Assembly: GCF_900112025.1 (NCBI RefSeq) | Contig: NZ_FOKL01000003.1 | Location: 62,001-126,000, forward strand | Origin: Janthinobacterium sp. 344 | Lineage (GTDB): Bacteria; Pseudomonadota; Gammaproteobacteria; Burkholderiales; Burkholderiaceae_D | Reading direction: 5' to 3' | DNA length: 64,000 nt | Shown here: positions 26,070 through 33,508 of the stretch, piece after piece | Position numbering within the stretch: the stretch's first letter is position 1 | Layout of the letters: each line of letters begins with the position of its first letter | Notes under the pieces: generated by a model | Database searches by the model: none | What the model saw: the letters and a program-made list of their open reading frames with translations, nothing else | Told to the model about the DNA's origin: nothing | Program-made: the position numbers and the translations under genes

Positions 26070-26290
26070 CATGAAGAAATCCTGAGTTTTACGCCATGTT
26101 TGCCGAATGAGTAATAGCAAGGCTGGACCTGCCGTTTGGCGAACGTTGCCGTGCCCTGCTGGTGCCGGAGCAGCGCGATAATGCTGTCCGTGGCACACCA
26201 GGGTTTTCGCGCGGTCGCGCACGGATGCGTCGAGCGTCGGCGTGGCCAGGGCGCCGCAGGTGGCGCGGGAGGCAACCGACACAAACAGGG
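26070..26290 (-). pseudogene. Remnant of a second class C-type serine hydrolase gene
   Basis: On the minus strand one frame reads ALATPTLDASVRDRAKTLV, which parallels ALAAPSLDDAVRQRAEDLT of the intact gene next door. A neighbouring frame then continues SIIALLRHQQGTATFAKRQ...YYSFGKHG, which looks like the next part of a beta-lactamase-family N-terminus. The switch of frame and the absence of the SxxK region show a truncated, frameshifted copy. The evidence is pattern similarity only. Confidence 0.45.
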
Positions 26291-26346
26291 AACGCAGGCG
26301 TGGGGATCATCGATGCCGCCAGGGGAAAGTTACCGAAAAGAAAGCA

Positions 26347-27300
26347 TCATGGCATCGTTGCATGCTGGCTGGTTTGGCAAGTTCCCTGCGCCAGTGTTGT
26401 CACCGGCGTATCGAGCCAGCCCGCCAGCTGCGCGCGCATGTCGGCGGACAGGCATTGCAGCAATTCACCGCGGCGGCGCGCATCGGCGCGTTTCCTTGAC
26501 GGCAGCTCGGCCAGGTCCGGCGCCCGGTAGCGCGCGCAGGGCAGGTGATAATTGCCGTCGCGCATGCGCAGGGCGTGCAACTCCTGCCAGGCCTGGTCGT
26601 AATCGGCGGCAATGCGATGACGGCGGCGCGCATTCAGGGCGATGCGGTTGTCATTGCTGATCAAAAACACATTATTACAGGCGAAAAAATCGCCGAAATC
26701 GCGCAGCGCCGTGACCATCAGGTTTTTCGGACGGCAACCGTACAGCGCCCGCGTGGCCGCCTTGACCGCCTGTGCGCCCGCTTCCGAGCGCAAGCCCTGC
26801 AGCGCGCCCAGCTGCAATGACACGCCGTCAGCGCGCGGCAGGAATAAAAAGCTGGCCAGGTACAGGGGCTGCTCATCGCGCGTCAGGCGCAGGCACAGTT
26901 CGCCTTCGCGGTGGCTGTCGTGGATGGCCGTCAGTTGCAGGCGGTACACGGCACCGTCCTTGCCGGTGATGCTGGCCAGCACCATGGGTCGCCGCGCCGC
27001 CTGGTCCACCAGCCGGCGCGCCCCGGCCTGCCAGAGGAAACGGTAATGGCCTTCCAGCAAGGCCAGGCGATCCGTGCAACGGAGCCGGCGCGAAGCGTAG
27101 GGGCGGTAAATCTTGAAGCGCAGGCAAGGATGCAGCTGCGCCAGCGAGCTCAGGCCCGGCATGCTGCCCAGGAAAGCGTGCCAGCGCGTGCGCTGGCGGG
27201 GAAAGAAGAGGGCGCCCAGTGCCGCCTTCAGGCGGTGGCCGCCGGCGGCAGGTGGCGGCACGGCGGCGCCGTCGTGCAAGGTCAAAGCGATGTCATTCAT
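26347..27300 (-). CDS. DUF535 (VirK/YbjX) family protein
   Basis: A 317-residue protein of the DUF535 family, to which VirK and YbjX belong. Typical blocks are HPCLRFKIYRPYASRRL, LALLEGHYRFL, REGELCLRL, and the C-terminal KNLMVTALRDFGDFFACNNVFLISNDNRI. No signal peptide is seen. VirK homologues have been linked to envelope stress or peptide resistance in enterobacteria, but the reaction is unknown. The ATG at 27300 is preferred over an in-frame GTG ten codons upstream. Confidence 0.82.
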   Translation of the reverse strand: MNDIALTLHDGAAVPPPAAGGHRLKAALGALFFPRQRTRWHAFLGSMPGLSSLAQLHPCLRFKIYRPYASRRLRCTDRLALLEGHYRFLWQAGARRLVDQAARRPMVLASITGKDGAVYRLQLTAIHDSHREGELCLRLTRDEQPLYLASFLFLPRADGVSLQLGALQGLRSEAGAQAVKAATRALYGCRPKNLMVTALRDFGDFFACNNVFLISNDNRIALNARRRHRIAADYDQAWQELHALRMRDGNYHLPCARYRAPDLAELPSRKRADARRRGELLQCLSADMRAQLAGWLDTPVTTLAQGTCQTSQHATMP

Positions 27301-27490
27301 GGTTGTGCCGGAAAATGGCAGGCGCTGCACAATGAGAGCCTTGCCGATTTGAATGCTACGCCGGCCAGGTGAATTTCATATGAAGAAGCGATACCCATGC
27401 GTATTTAGAGGAGGGCAACTAAACATTTGCTTTTTGGTAACTTGGTCGCTTATGCTCGCGGCACTGTGACCCGATGAAATGATTGCGCCC

Positions 27491-28099
27491 ATGAAACACC
27501 GCCAGATGCTTGCCATTCCCATGCTCGTTGCCGCACTGGCGGCCCAGGCACAGGACCGTACGGCCGATCCTCTGGCACCATTGGCGCAATGCATCAACCG
27601 CAGCCAGTTCCAGTTCAAAACGCGGGACCGCTTGCCGGCCAGCGCCACCACGCGCATCGTCAGGATGAAGGAGGAAGAGCGCCGGGTATCGACGGCCGAC
27701 GGCTACCGGCTGATGTTGTTCCGCAAGAGCAGCCAGCCCTTCGTGAATCTGAAGATCGAACGCAGCGCCGACGGCTGGTTTGCCGCCGACCGCGAGACCA
27801 TCGTGGCCTACATGCAGGAGATGTCGGCCGGCAGCAGGCTGCCGCAACAACTGCCGCTGGAAACGGACACGCGCCAAGGCGTGGAAGTGCTAGGATTGAA
27901 TAACGCCAGCATCGCGGAGACACTGGGCATTATCAGTTTCTATACGCTGCTGCATGCCGCCAGCGGCACGGTCGCCACCGCCTACGTGCTGAACCAGCCG
28001 GCCGACCGGCGCGATTTTGCCACGGACGCCCAATACCAGGCCTTGCGCGACCAATTCATTGCTGCGCTTGCCCATTGCATGGCCGATCCTGCGCACTAA
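27491..28099 (+). CDS. Exported protein of unknown function
   Basis: A 202-residue protein with a signal peptide (MKHRQMLAIPMLVAALAAQAQ). The mature part has two Cys (QCINRSQ and AHCMADP) that could pair, a basic segment MKEEERRV, and a hydrophobic stretch TLGIISFYTLLHAASGTVATAYV. I do not recognise it. I chose the ATG at 27491 because it opens directly on the signal peptide; an earlier ATG at 27479 adds four residues. It is followed 29 bases later by the DUF1801 gene. Confidence 0.65.
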   Translation: MKHRQMLAIPMLVAALAAQAQDRTADPLAPLAQCINRSQFQFKTRDRLPASATTRIVRMKEEERRVSTADGYRLMLFRKSSQPFVNLKIERSADGWFAADRETIVAYMQEMSAGSRLPQQLPLETDTRQGVEVLGLNNASIAETLGIISFYTLLHAASGTVATAYVLNQPADRRDFATDAQYQALRDQFIAALAHCMADPAH

Positions 28100-28128
28100 G
28101 GCAAGCGCACAGGAAGGAGACGTGAACC

Positions 28129-28563
28129 ATGAAAAAAGCTGCAACCAGCACCCCGCCCGCCGAGGAAGCGGCAGGCACCGAACCGGCCGCCAGCCTGATC
28201 GACGCGAAGATCGCCTCGCTGGCGGACTGGCGCGGCAAGACCCTGGCCGCCGTGCGCGCGCTGATCCACCAGGCGGACCCGGACGTGGTCGAGGAAGTCA
28301 AATGGCGCGGCGTGCCCGTCTGGTCGCATGCGGGCATGATTTGCACGGGCGAAACGTATAAACTGGCCGTGAAACTCACGTTCGCCAAGGGCGCCGCCTT
28401 GCCCGATCCGGCCGGCCTGTTCAATTCCAGCCTGGACGGCAACACGCGCCGGGCCATCGACATCCACGAAGGCGCGCATCTCGATGCGGCGGCGTTCAAG
28501 GCGCTGATACGCGCCGCCGTGGCGCTCAATACGGCGCCGAAACCAAAGCGAACGACGACTTGA
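28129..28563 (+). CDS. DUF1801 domain protein
   Basis: A 144-residue protein of the DUF1801 (YdhG-like) family. The family pattern is clear from residues 29 to 120: IASLADWRGKTLAAVRALI, DVVEEVKWRGVPVWSHAGMIC, KLAVKLTFAKGA and a C-terminal AAAFKALIRAAVALN. It is a small cytoplasmic protein whose biochemical role is not known. A GGAAGGAG sequence lies upstream of the ATG. The next gene starts with a TTG that overlaps its stop codon. Confidence 0.82.
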   Translation: MKKAATSTPPAEEAAGTEPAASLIDAKIASLADWRGKTLAAVRALIHQADPDVVEEVKWRGVPVWSHAGMICTGETYKLAVKLTFAKGAALPDPAGLFNSSLDGNTRRAIDIHEGAHLDAAAFKALIRAAVALNTAPKPKRTTT

Positions 28564-29111
28564 GACATTATCTGTATATCTGGCACGACCCGGAAGAGCG
28601 CATGATTGTTGCCTCCGGCATCGAATTGAACGATGTGATTCCCGCGCTGCGGCACGCGGACGGCATCGTGCTGCGCAGGGGCGGCGCCGGGACGGCAGCG
28701 AAACCCGCCCCGTACCAGGCCTTGGCGCGGCGGCAGCTGCCGGCCCTGGCCCGGGAAGACCTGTACGCCTGCGGCAGCCACGCCTGGGCCGATTACCGGG
28801 GCGGGCCGCCAGCCTGCGGCGATGCGGACGTGGCCGCGTTGCTCGGCCACCGTGGCGCCCTCACGCCGCCTGCCGCCTTGCGCGGCCGCTTTCTCGCCTT
28901 TGCCCACGACGACGGCTGGTACCTGAAGCTGCTGTATGTGGCATGGGACGATGTGGTGCAGCTTCTCGCCGGCGCCATCCCGCCAGCGATGGGCGCGCTC
29001 GACATGGATGCGCTGCAGCAGGGAAGCGACGGCTACTGGCTGCAGGACGGCGCGGTCCAGATGGAAGTGAAAACCCACGATATCGACAGCGTGCTGAACC
29101 GGCGCCTGTAG
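28560..29111 (+). CDS. Protein of unknown function, coupled to DUF1801
   Basis: A 183-residue cytoplasmic protein starting with TTG inside the end of the DUF1801 gene (TTGA overlap), so translation is coupled. It begins MRHYLYIWHDPEERMIVASG. It is Ala-rich with several Trp (AWADYRG, DGWYLKLLYVAWDD, GYWLQDG). I do not recognise a domain. The reading frame is well supported by codon bias and by tight packing between its neighbours. Confidence 0.65.
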   Translation: MRHYLYIWHDPEERMIVASGIELNDVIPALRHADGIVLRRGGAGTAAKPAPYQALARRQLPALAREDLYACGSHAWADYRGGPPACGDADVAALLGHRGALTPPAALRGRFLAFAHDDGWYLKLLYVAWDDVVQLLAGAIPPAMGALDMDALQQGSDGYWLQDGAVQMEVKTHDIDSVLNRRL

Positions 29112-29133
29112 CTTGGTGATGCGTGCTCCAGCC

Positions 29134-29583
29134 ATGTCCATCTGCCTGATTCGCCCCTACGCCTGTGCGGATTTGGCGGCCTGCACGGCCATCCTGGCCC
29201 TGGCCGGGCGCGATTCCTTCGGCCCTGTCGCCGGCAGCGCCGCATTCTTGGCCGCGACGCAGGGCGAAGACCTGCTCGTTGCCGAACGCGACGGCACTGT
29301 CGCCGGCTTTGCCGCCGTCTACACGGGCGACGCGCCCGAATACTTCCTGCACCACCTGTACGTGCATCCGGCGCACAGCGGACGGGGCATGGGCACGCAG
29401 CTGCTGGCCACCGTGGTGGCGCGTTTCGGCCCCCGCCTGAGCCTGAAGACGCAGCTGGCCAATACGGGCGCGCGGCGCCTGTATGCGCGCGCGGGCTGGA
29501 TCGAGGACGCAGGCGATGGCGGCGTGGACGCCATGGGCGCGTGGATACGCGTGCGCTACCGGGCCGCAGGGCCTGTGCGATGA
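29134..29583 (+). CDS. GNAT-family N-acetyltransferase
   Basis: A 149-residue GNAT enzyme from the ATG at 29134; an in-frame GTG at 29113 is an alternative. The motif HLYVHPAHSGRGMGTQLLA gives the beta-4 strand and the acetyl-CoA loop, and NTGARRLYARAGW the C-terminal part. The acceptor is unknown. Its stop overlaps the ATG of the DUF3592 gene (ATGA), so the two are coupled. Confidence 0.83.
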   Translation: MSICLIRPYACADLAACTAILALAGRDSFGPVAGSAAFLAATQGEDLLVAERDGTVAGFAAVYTGDAPEYFLHHLYVHPAHSGRGMGTQLLATVVARFGPRLSLKTQLANTGARRLYARAGWIEDAGDGGVDAMGAWIRVRYRAAGPVR

Positions 29584-30071
29584 AGGACCCTGGCGCGATG
29601 GAACCGGCCCTGGCAAGAATGATGGGCTGGTTCCTGATCCTGTCGGCCATTCTGGCCGGCTATTTTTCCTTCTGGTGCGCGTACGACAAGCTCACGTCAC
29701 CCGCATGGCCCGTGACCAGCGCCGAAATCGTGCGCAGCAGCATGTATCAGCGCACGGGCAAGTCGCAGGACTGGTGCGTCAAGCTGGCCTATCGCTACCC
29801 TGTGGAGGGCAAGGCCTACCGAAGTGCGCGCATCGGCGTCTCGCGCATTGGCAATGCCGGCTGCCACCGCGACCAGGCCGTCACGGCCTGGCGCCTGGCC
29901 AGCATGGCGCCAGGTGCCCGCATCCGGGTGCATTACCGGCCGGGCGACCCGGGCGATACCGCCGTCTTCCTTGCCAGCCTCGATGTCCTCGATTATGTCG
30001 GCGTCGGCTTTGCGCTCGCCCTGTTCGCGCTGGGGGTGTGGGAAGCACGCAAGCGAGCTCCAGGCGCCTGA
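29580..30071 (+). CDS. DUF3592 membrane protein
   Basis: A 163-residue protein with one membrane segment near each end (WFLILSAILAGYFSFW and VGVGFALALFALGVW) around an extracytoplasmic domain. The central pattern WPVTSAEIVRSS, KLAYRYPVEGKAYRSARIG and GARIRVHYRPGDPGDTAVF is the DUF3592 signature. The domain has two Cys (WCVK and GCHR). The function is unknown. The ATG overlaps the stop of the GNAT gene. Confidence 0.8.
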   Translation: MKDPGAMEPALARMMGWFLILSAILAGYFSFWCAYDKLTSPAWPVTSAEIVRSSMYQRTGKSQDWCVKLAYRYPVEGKAYRSARIGVSRIGNAGCHRDQAVTAWRLASMAPGARIRVHYRPGDPGDTAVFLASLDVLDYVGVGFALALFALGVWEARKRAPGA

Positions 30072-30215
30072 CATGTCGCTCCAGGGCAGATCGTGATGCC
30101 CGCTTATCGGCAGACACCTGCCCGCAGATGGGGCGCGTCTGGCGCAGCAAGCCTTGAACGCTGGCCAGACCCGTCCTGGGGAGCGCCATGGAGATTCCCG
30201 GCCAAGTAGACCGGT

Positions 30216-31271
30216 TCAAACAGCGCGTTTCTCCTGGCTATCCATGAGCAGGGCCAGCCGGGCCGCCATGCCGGCATTGTCGCGCAGCAAGCCGTCGCGT
30301 TCCTGCGCCAGCGCTTCGGCGCGCTGCTGCATTGCCTGCGTATTCTCCGCCAGCATGTCGAGCTGCTTGTCCTGCGCGGCCAGCGCCACCTTGGCGTCGT
30401 TCAGCGCCAGCAGGGCCGTATCGAGCTTGGCCAGCAGGGCGTCGGCGGACGCGGCCGCCTGCAGGTATTGAAACTCGAACTGGTCGCGCTCGGGGCGCAC
30501 GGTGGCCAGGGCCTCGCGGTCGGCGGCCGCTTCGCTCGCTAGCCGCGTTTGCTCCGCCTGCAGCTGCACCAGGCGCATGTCTTGCTGCACCAGGGTCGCC
30601 TGCTGGCCTTGCAGCCGCTGCTGCAGCTGCGCGTTGTCCTGCTCCAGACGGCTGATCCGTTGCTGCGCCTGCGCCCGTTCCTCGCTGCGCTGGGCGGCGG
30701 ACGCTTCCTGGTAATGGTCGAACTGCGAGCGCACCTGCGCCAGCTGGCGGTTCAGGGCGGCGACTTCCTCGCCCCGGTCCGCCAGGCGCTGGGTCAGGCC
30801 CGCGTTATCGCTGTGCAGGGTGGCCAGGGTGACGGCGCGGAAATGGTGCTCTTCCTTCAGTTGCGCCAGCGCATGCTGCGTGGCGCGCAATTCCTGGGTG
30901 AGGGCGGCGCGCACCTCCGTCAGCTTCAATCGTTCGCTTTCCGTCTTCTTCAGTGTTTCCAGCGCCGCGTCGCGTTCGGCGCGGTGCCGCTGCATGCCGC
31001 TTTCCAGCTGCTGCGCCACGTCGCGCTGCTGCTTGTCATAGACGCCGCGCATCGCTTCCATCAGTTCGGCCGGCAAGCCCGCCTCCGTTTTCACGGCGCC
31101 CGCGCCCTGGAACTCTTCCTTCCAGCGTTTCAGCAGGGGAGCGATGGTGCTCTTGCTGCCCGTGCTGCCCAGCGCTTCGCGCACGCTGTCGACCGTGGGA
31201 TTGCGCCCATCGGCAGCGACAATTTGGGCTGCTTTCATAACATCAGAGTACAGAATGCCGGTGCGGGCCAT
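30216..31271 (-). CDS. KfrA-like coiled-coil DNA-binding protein
   Basis: A 351-residue protein with an N-terminal DNA-binding domain of the KfrA type (about residues 1-60: DVMKAAQIVAADGRNPTVDSVREALG followed by KSTIAPLLKRW). An almost unbroken coiled coil runs from about residue 75 to 345, rich in Gln, Glu, Ala and Leu. KfrA proteins of IncP and related plasmids bind their own promoter and form filaments that assist segregation. Here the gene is chromosomal and divergent from a tyrosine recombinase gene. GGTGG lies five bases before the ATG. The AT-rich gap upstream holds several inverted repeats that may be its operators. Confidence 0.8.
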   Translation of the reverse strand: MARTGILYSDVMKAAQIVAADGRNPTVDSVREALGSTGSKSTIAPLLKRWKEEFQGAGAVKTEAGLPAELMEAMRGVYDKQQRDVAQQLESGMQRHRAERDAALETLKKTESERLKLTEVRAALTQELRATQHALAQLKEEHHFRAVTLATLHSDNAGLTQRLADRGEEVAALNRQLAQVRSQFDHYQEASAAQRSEERAQAQQRISRLEQDNAQLQQRLQGQQATLVQQDMRLVQLQAEQTRLASEAAADREALATVRPERDQFEFQYLQAAASADALLAKLDTALLALNDAKVALAAQDKQLDMLAENTQAMQQRAEALAQERDGLLRDNAGMAARLALLMDSQEKRAV

Positions 31272-31295
31272 AAAACCACCTATGAGCGAAATTTA

Positions 31296-31307
31296 GTAAT
31301 GTATTAC
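31296..31307. promoter_or_regulatory. Palindrome GTAAT-GT-ATTAC upstream of kfrA-like gene
   Basis: Perfect 5-bp arms with a 2-base spacer, 25 bases upstream of the kfrA-like start. The same TAAT/ATTA core recurs in the repeat at 31314-31335, which suggests a family of binding sites for one protein. Confidence 0.5.
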
Positions 31308-31313
31308 ATGATA

Positions 31314-31335
31314 CGTAATACGCCATAATATTACG
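31314..31335. promoter_or_regulatory. Inverted repeat CGTAATA/TATTACG
   Basis: Perfect 7-bp arms with an 8-base spacer in the divergent promoter gap. It shares the GTAAT core with the palindrome 7 bases away and is a good candidate for autoregulation by the KfrA-like protein. Confidence 0.55.
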
Positions 31336-31354
31336 ATATAAATTTTACTTATTT

Positions 31355-31390
31355 TTGACAAATATAAGATGCGATAAGATCGCTTATCGC
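31355..31390 (+). promoter_or_regulatory. TTGACA element and 8-bp inverted repeat before the recombinase gene
   Basis: A consensus -35 hexamer TTGACA lies at 31355-31360. A perfect inverted repeat GCGATAAG-ATCG-CTTATCGC follows at 31371-31390, covering the place where a -10 element would be. A protein bound there would block the recombinase promoter. No convincing -10 hexamer is visible at 16-18 bases. Confidence 0.45.
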
Positions 31391-31459
31391 GTGTTATGGG
31401 GGTGTCTGGCATGGTATTCTGCGTGTCTCCCAGTACACAACCGCGATGTCGCCGCCGCC

Positions 31460-32479
31460 ATGCCCGATTTGCCCCTCCCGAAACGCCGCCTTGCCGTGCC
31501 CAAAAGCACCGCCCTGGCTCCTGTGCCGTTACGCGGCGCCCTCGTCGATGCCGAACTGGCCGCGCGCCACCAGGCGTTTCTCGCCGCCGCCACCTCCGAC
31601 AACACGCGCCGCACCTACCGCTCCGCCATCCGCCACTTCCAGGCGTGGGGAGCAGGGTTGCCCGCCGACGAGTCCTGCGTCATCCGCTACCTGATGGCGT
31701 ATGCGGACAGCCTGAACGCCCGCACCCTGGCCCTGCGCCTGACGGCCCTGTCGCAATGGCATGTGTACCAGGGCTTTGCCGATCCGGCGTCCACGCCGAC
31801 GGTCCGCAAGACCCTGGCCGGCATCGCCCGCCTGCATGGCAAGCCGAAAAAGAAGGCGAGGGCGCTGCCGCTGGAAGACCTGGAAAGGATCGTGGCGCAA
31901 CTCACTGCGCTGGGCGGCATCAAGGCCTTGCGCGACAGCGCCTTGCTGCAACTGGGCTTTTTTGGCGGGTTTCGCCGTAGCGAACTGGTGGGTTTGAAGC
32001 TGGAAGATGTCAGCTGGGAGCCGCAGGGCCTGGTGATCACCTTGGCGCGCTCGAAAACGGATCAAGCGGGGGCAGGCATCGTCAAGGCGATCCCGTTCGG
32101 CGACGGCGTCTGCTGTCCGGCCACGGCCTTGCGCGCCTGGCTGGCGGCGGCGCAGATTGACTCGGGGCCGCTATTGCGCACCGTCAATCAATGGGGCCAC
32201 GTGAGTGCGAAAGCGTTGCATGCGAGCAGCATCAACACGATCTTGGAAGGCTGTGCCAGGCTGGCGGAGCTCGATTACGTGCCGGAACTATCGAGCCACA
32301 GCCTGCGCCGCGGCATGGCCACCAGCGCCCACCGGGCCGGCGCCGATTTCCAGGCCATCAAGCGCCAGGGCGGCTGGCGCCACGACGGCACCGTGCATGG
32401 CTATATAGAAGAGGCGGGGCGCTTCGAGGAAAATGCGGCGGGGAGTTTGTTGAAGGGGAAGAGGAAGGCGGCACCGTGA
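31460..32479 (+). CDS. Tyrosine recombinase / site-specific integrase
   Basis: A 339-residue tyrosine recombinase. An N-terminal SAM-like core-binding domain (about residues 35-125, NTRRTYRSAIRHFQAWG) precedes the catalytic domain. The first Arg is in GFFGGFRRSEL, HSLRRGMAT gives the His-x-x-Arg pair, GGWRHDGTVHGYIE gives the last His/Trp position and the Tyr nucleophile. It cuts and rejoins DNA at short sites. The ATG at 31460 begins the sequence typical of the family; upstream in-frame GTG or TTG codons are possible. No phage or transposon genes surround it, and its partner in the divergent direction is the KfrA-like gene. Confidence 0.87.
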   Translation: MPDLPLPKRRLAVPKSTALAPVPLRGALVDAELAARHQAFLAAATSDNTRRTYRSAIRHFQAWGAGLPADESCVIRYLMAYADSLNARTLALRLTALSQWHVYQGFADPASTPTVRKTLAGIARLHGKPKKKARALPLEDLERIVAQLTALGGIKALRDSALLQLGFFGGFRRSELVGLKLEDVSWEPQGLVITLARSKTDQAGAGIVKAIPFGDGVCCPATALRAWLAAAQIDSGPLLRTVNQWGHVSAKALHASSINTILEGCARLAELDYVPELSSHSLRRGMATSAHRAGADFQAIKRQGGWRHDGTVHGYIEEAGRFEENAAGSLLKGKRKAAP

Positions 32480-32966
32480 GGGGCCATCCAGCGCTTTTAC
32501 CCGCCTGGCACCGGCTTCCTTATCTGCCACACCCAAGAACAGGAAGCCAGCACTGACGACATACCGATGTATCCAGGCCATTGGTCTTATCGATAGAGGC
32601 GCCAACGTCGGCAAGAATCTCGTCATCTTCGCTTTCTCGCCATGGTTTAGCCCAAAGAATTTCTTGGCCAGATTCAGCCGCAAAGTGCAGCTGCGGCCAC
32701 GCCTACGCACGACAACGCATCAAAAATTCACACATATTCACAAAAATTCGCCGGGCGCGGCGAGCACCATGTCGACGCTGTTTGGCGGAGGCGAGTACAT
32801 CCCGGCACCTTTTGTCTGCGGCTGGCCAGTCGCGGACCGGTAGTAGCCGTCATCTGGCCAGTGCTTGTGAGTGGTTCCGCCGCGCATGGAGTATGCGCGG
32901 CGATGCACAGTGCTGAAAGAGAAGAGACCAAGTCGGATCCTGCATTGAGCGCCTGTTTCCTTCCCA
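32480..32966. other. Gene debris downstream of the recombinase
   Basis: No intact gene is supported. On the minus strand two stretches look like decayed coding sequence. One, about 32738-32900, reads MRGGTTHKHWPDDGYYRSATG and continues with KGAGMYSPPPNSVDMVLAAPGEF up to a stop. The other, about 32530-32705, reads LHFAAESGQEILWAKPWRES followed by EDDEILADVGASIDKTNG up to a stop and has no start codon. Their style (a short His/Tyr-rich C-terminus and an acidic segment) recalls polymorphic toxin tips and immunity genes, but I cannot name a family. Confidence 0.35.
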
Positions 32967-33323
32967 TTACCTTGGAAAAATACCATGGGCATAGGCGCCC
33001 CAAAGCCGCCGGATGAAGGCGATATCAGCGCCATGGAGATTCGCCTGGGTAATGAGACCAAAATCATCGGAAACATAGGCGGCCAAGTCCGGATTGGCCG
33101 TCAGTCGGAACACGGTCTTGAAGACCGCTTCCCTGACCTCCATGGTCGCCTTCTCGTCTAGCGGATAGCCGGCCGCCAGCTTTTCGCTGCTCTCACGCCA
33201 GCCGGCATCGAAGGCGCCACTGTCTCTTGCGTCAAGTGCCGCATCCCAGTCGAGCGCTTGCCCGAAAATTCGTTCGAAAAATATCCCGTTGTTGATCTTG
33301 GCTAAAATGTCGCTGCTTTGCAT
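32967..33323 (-). CDS. Small acidic protein of unknown function
   Basis: A 118-residue cytoplasmic protein beginning MQSSDILAKINNGIFFERIFG. It has no signal peptide or membrane segment and is helical and slightly acidic. A clear Shine-Dalgarno (AGGAGAG) precedes the ATG. I do not recognise a family. Its size, charge and position beside decayed fragments would suit an orphan immunity protein, but this is inference only. Flanking gaps carry no regulator. Confidence 0.6.
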   Translation of the reverse strand: MQSSDILAKINNGIFFERIFGQALDWDAALDARDSGAFDAGWRESSEKLAAGYPLDEKATMEVREAVFKTVFRLTANPDLAAYVSDDFGLITQANLHGADIAFIRRLWGAYAHGIFPR

Positions 33324-33508
33324 CGTCTCTCCTATGGGCTCGTACCTGGCGGATCCACAGTATGGGCCGACGCATACGCTGCCTGATATTTTTCCTGTTC
33401 AATAATGCGCCCCCCAAATGACCGCGACTGGCCGGTTGCCGCGCCTGGCACGCTTTTCAACTCGACATCGGCGCAGACCGTCGAATGGTGTTGATGGGGT
33501 TCCGCAAT

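Noticed and set aside
32581..32916. Plus-strand open frame after the recombinase gene
   Set aside because: Ser/Arg/Cys-rich translation without domain; the minus strand has better coding character in the same region.
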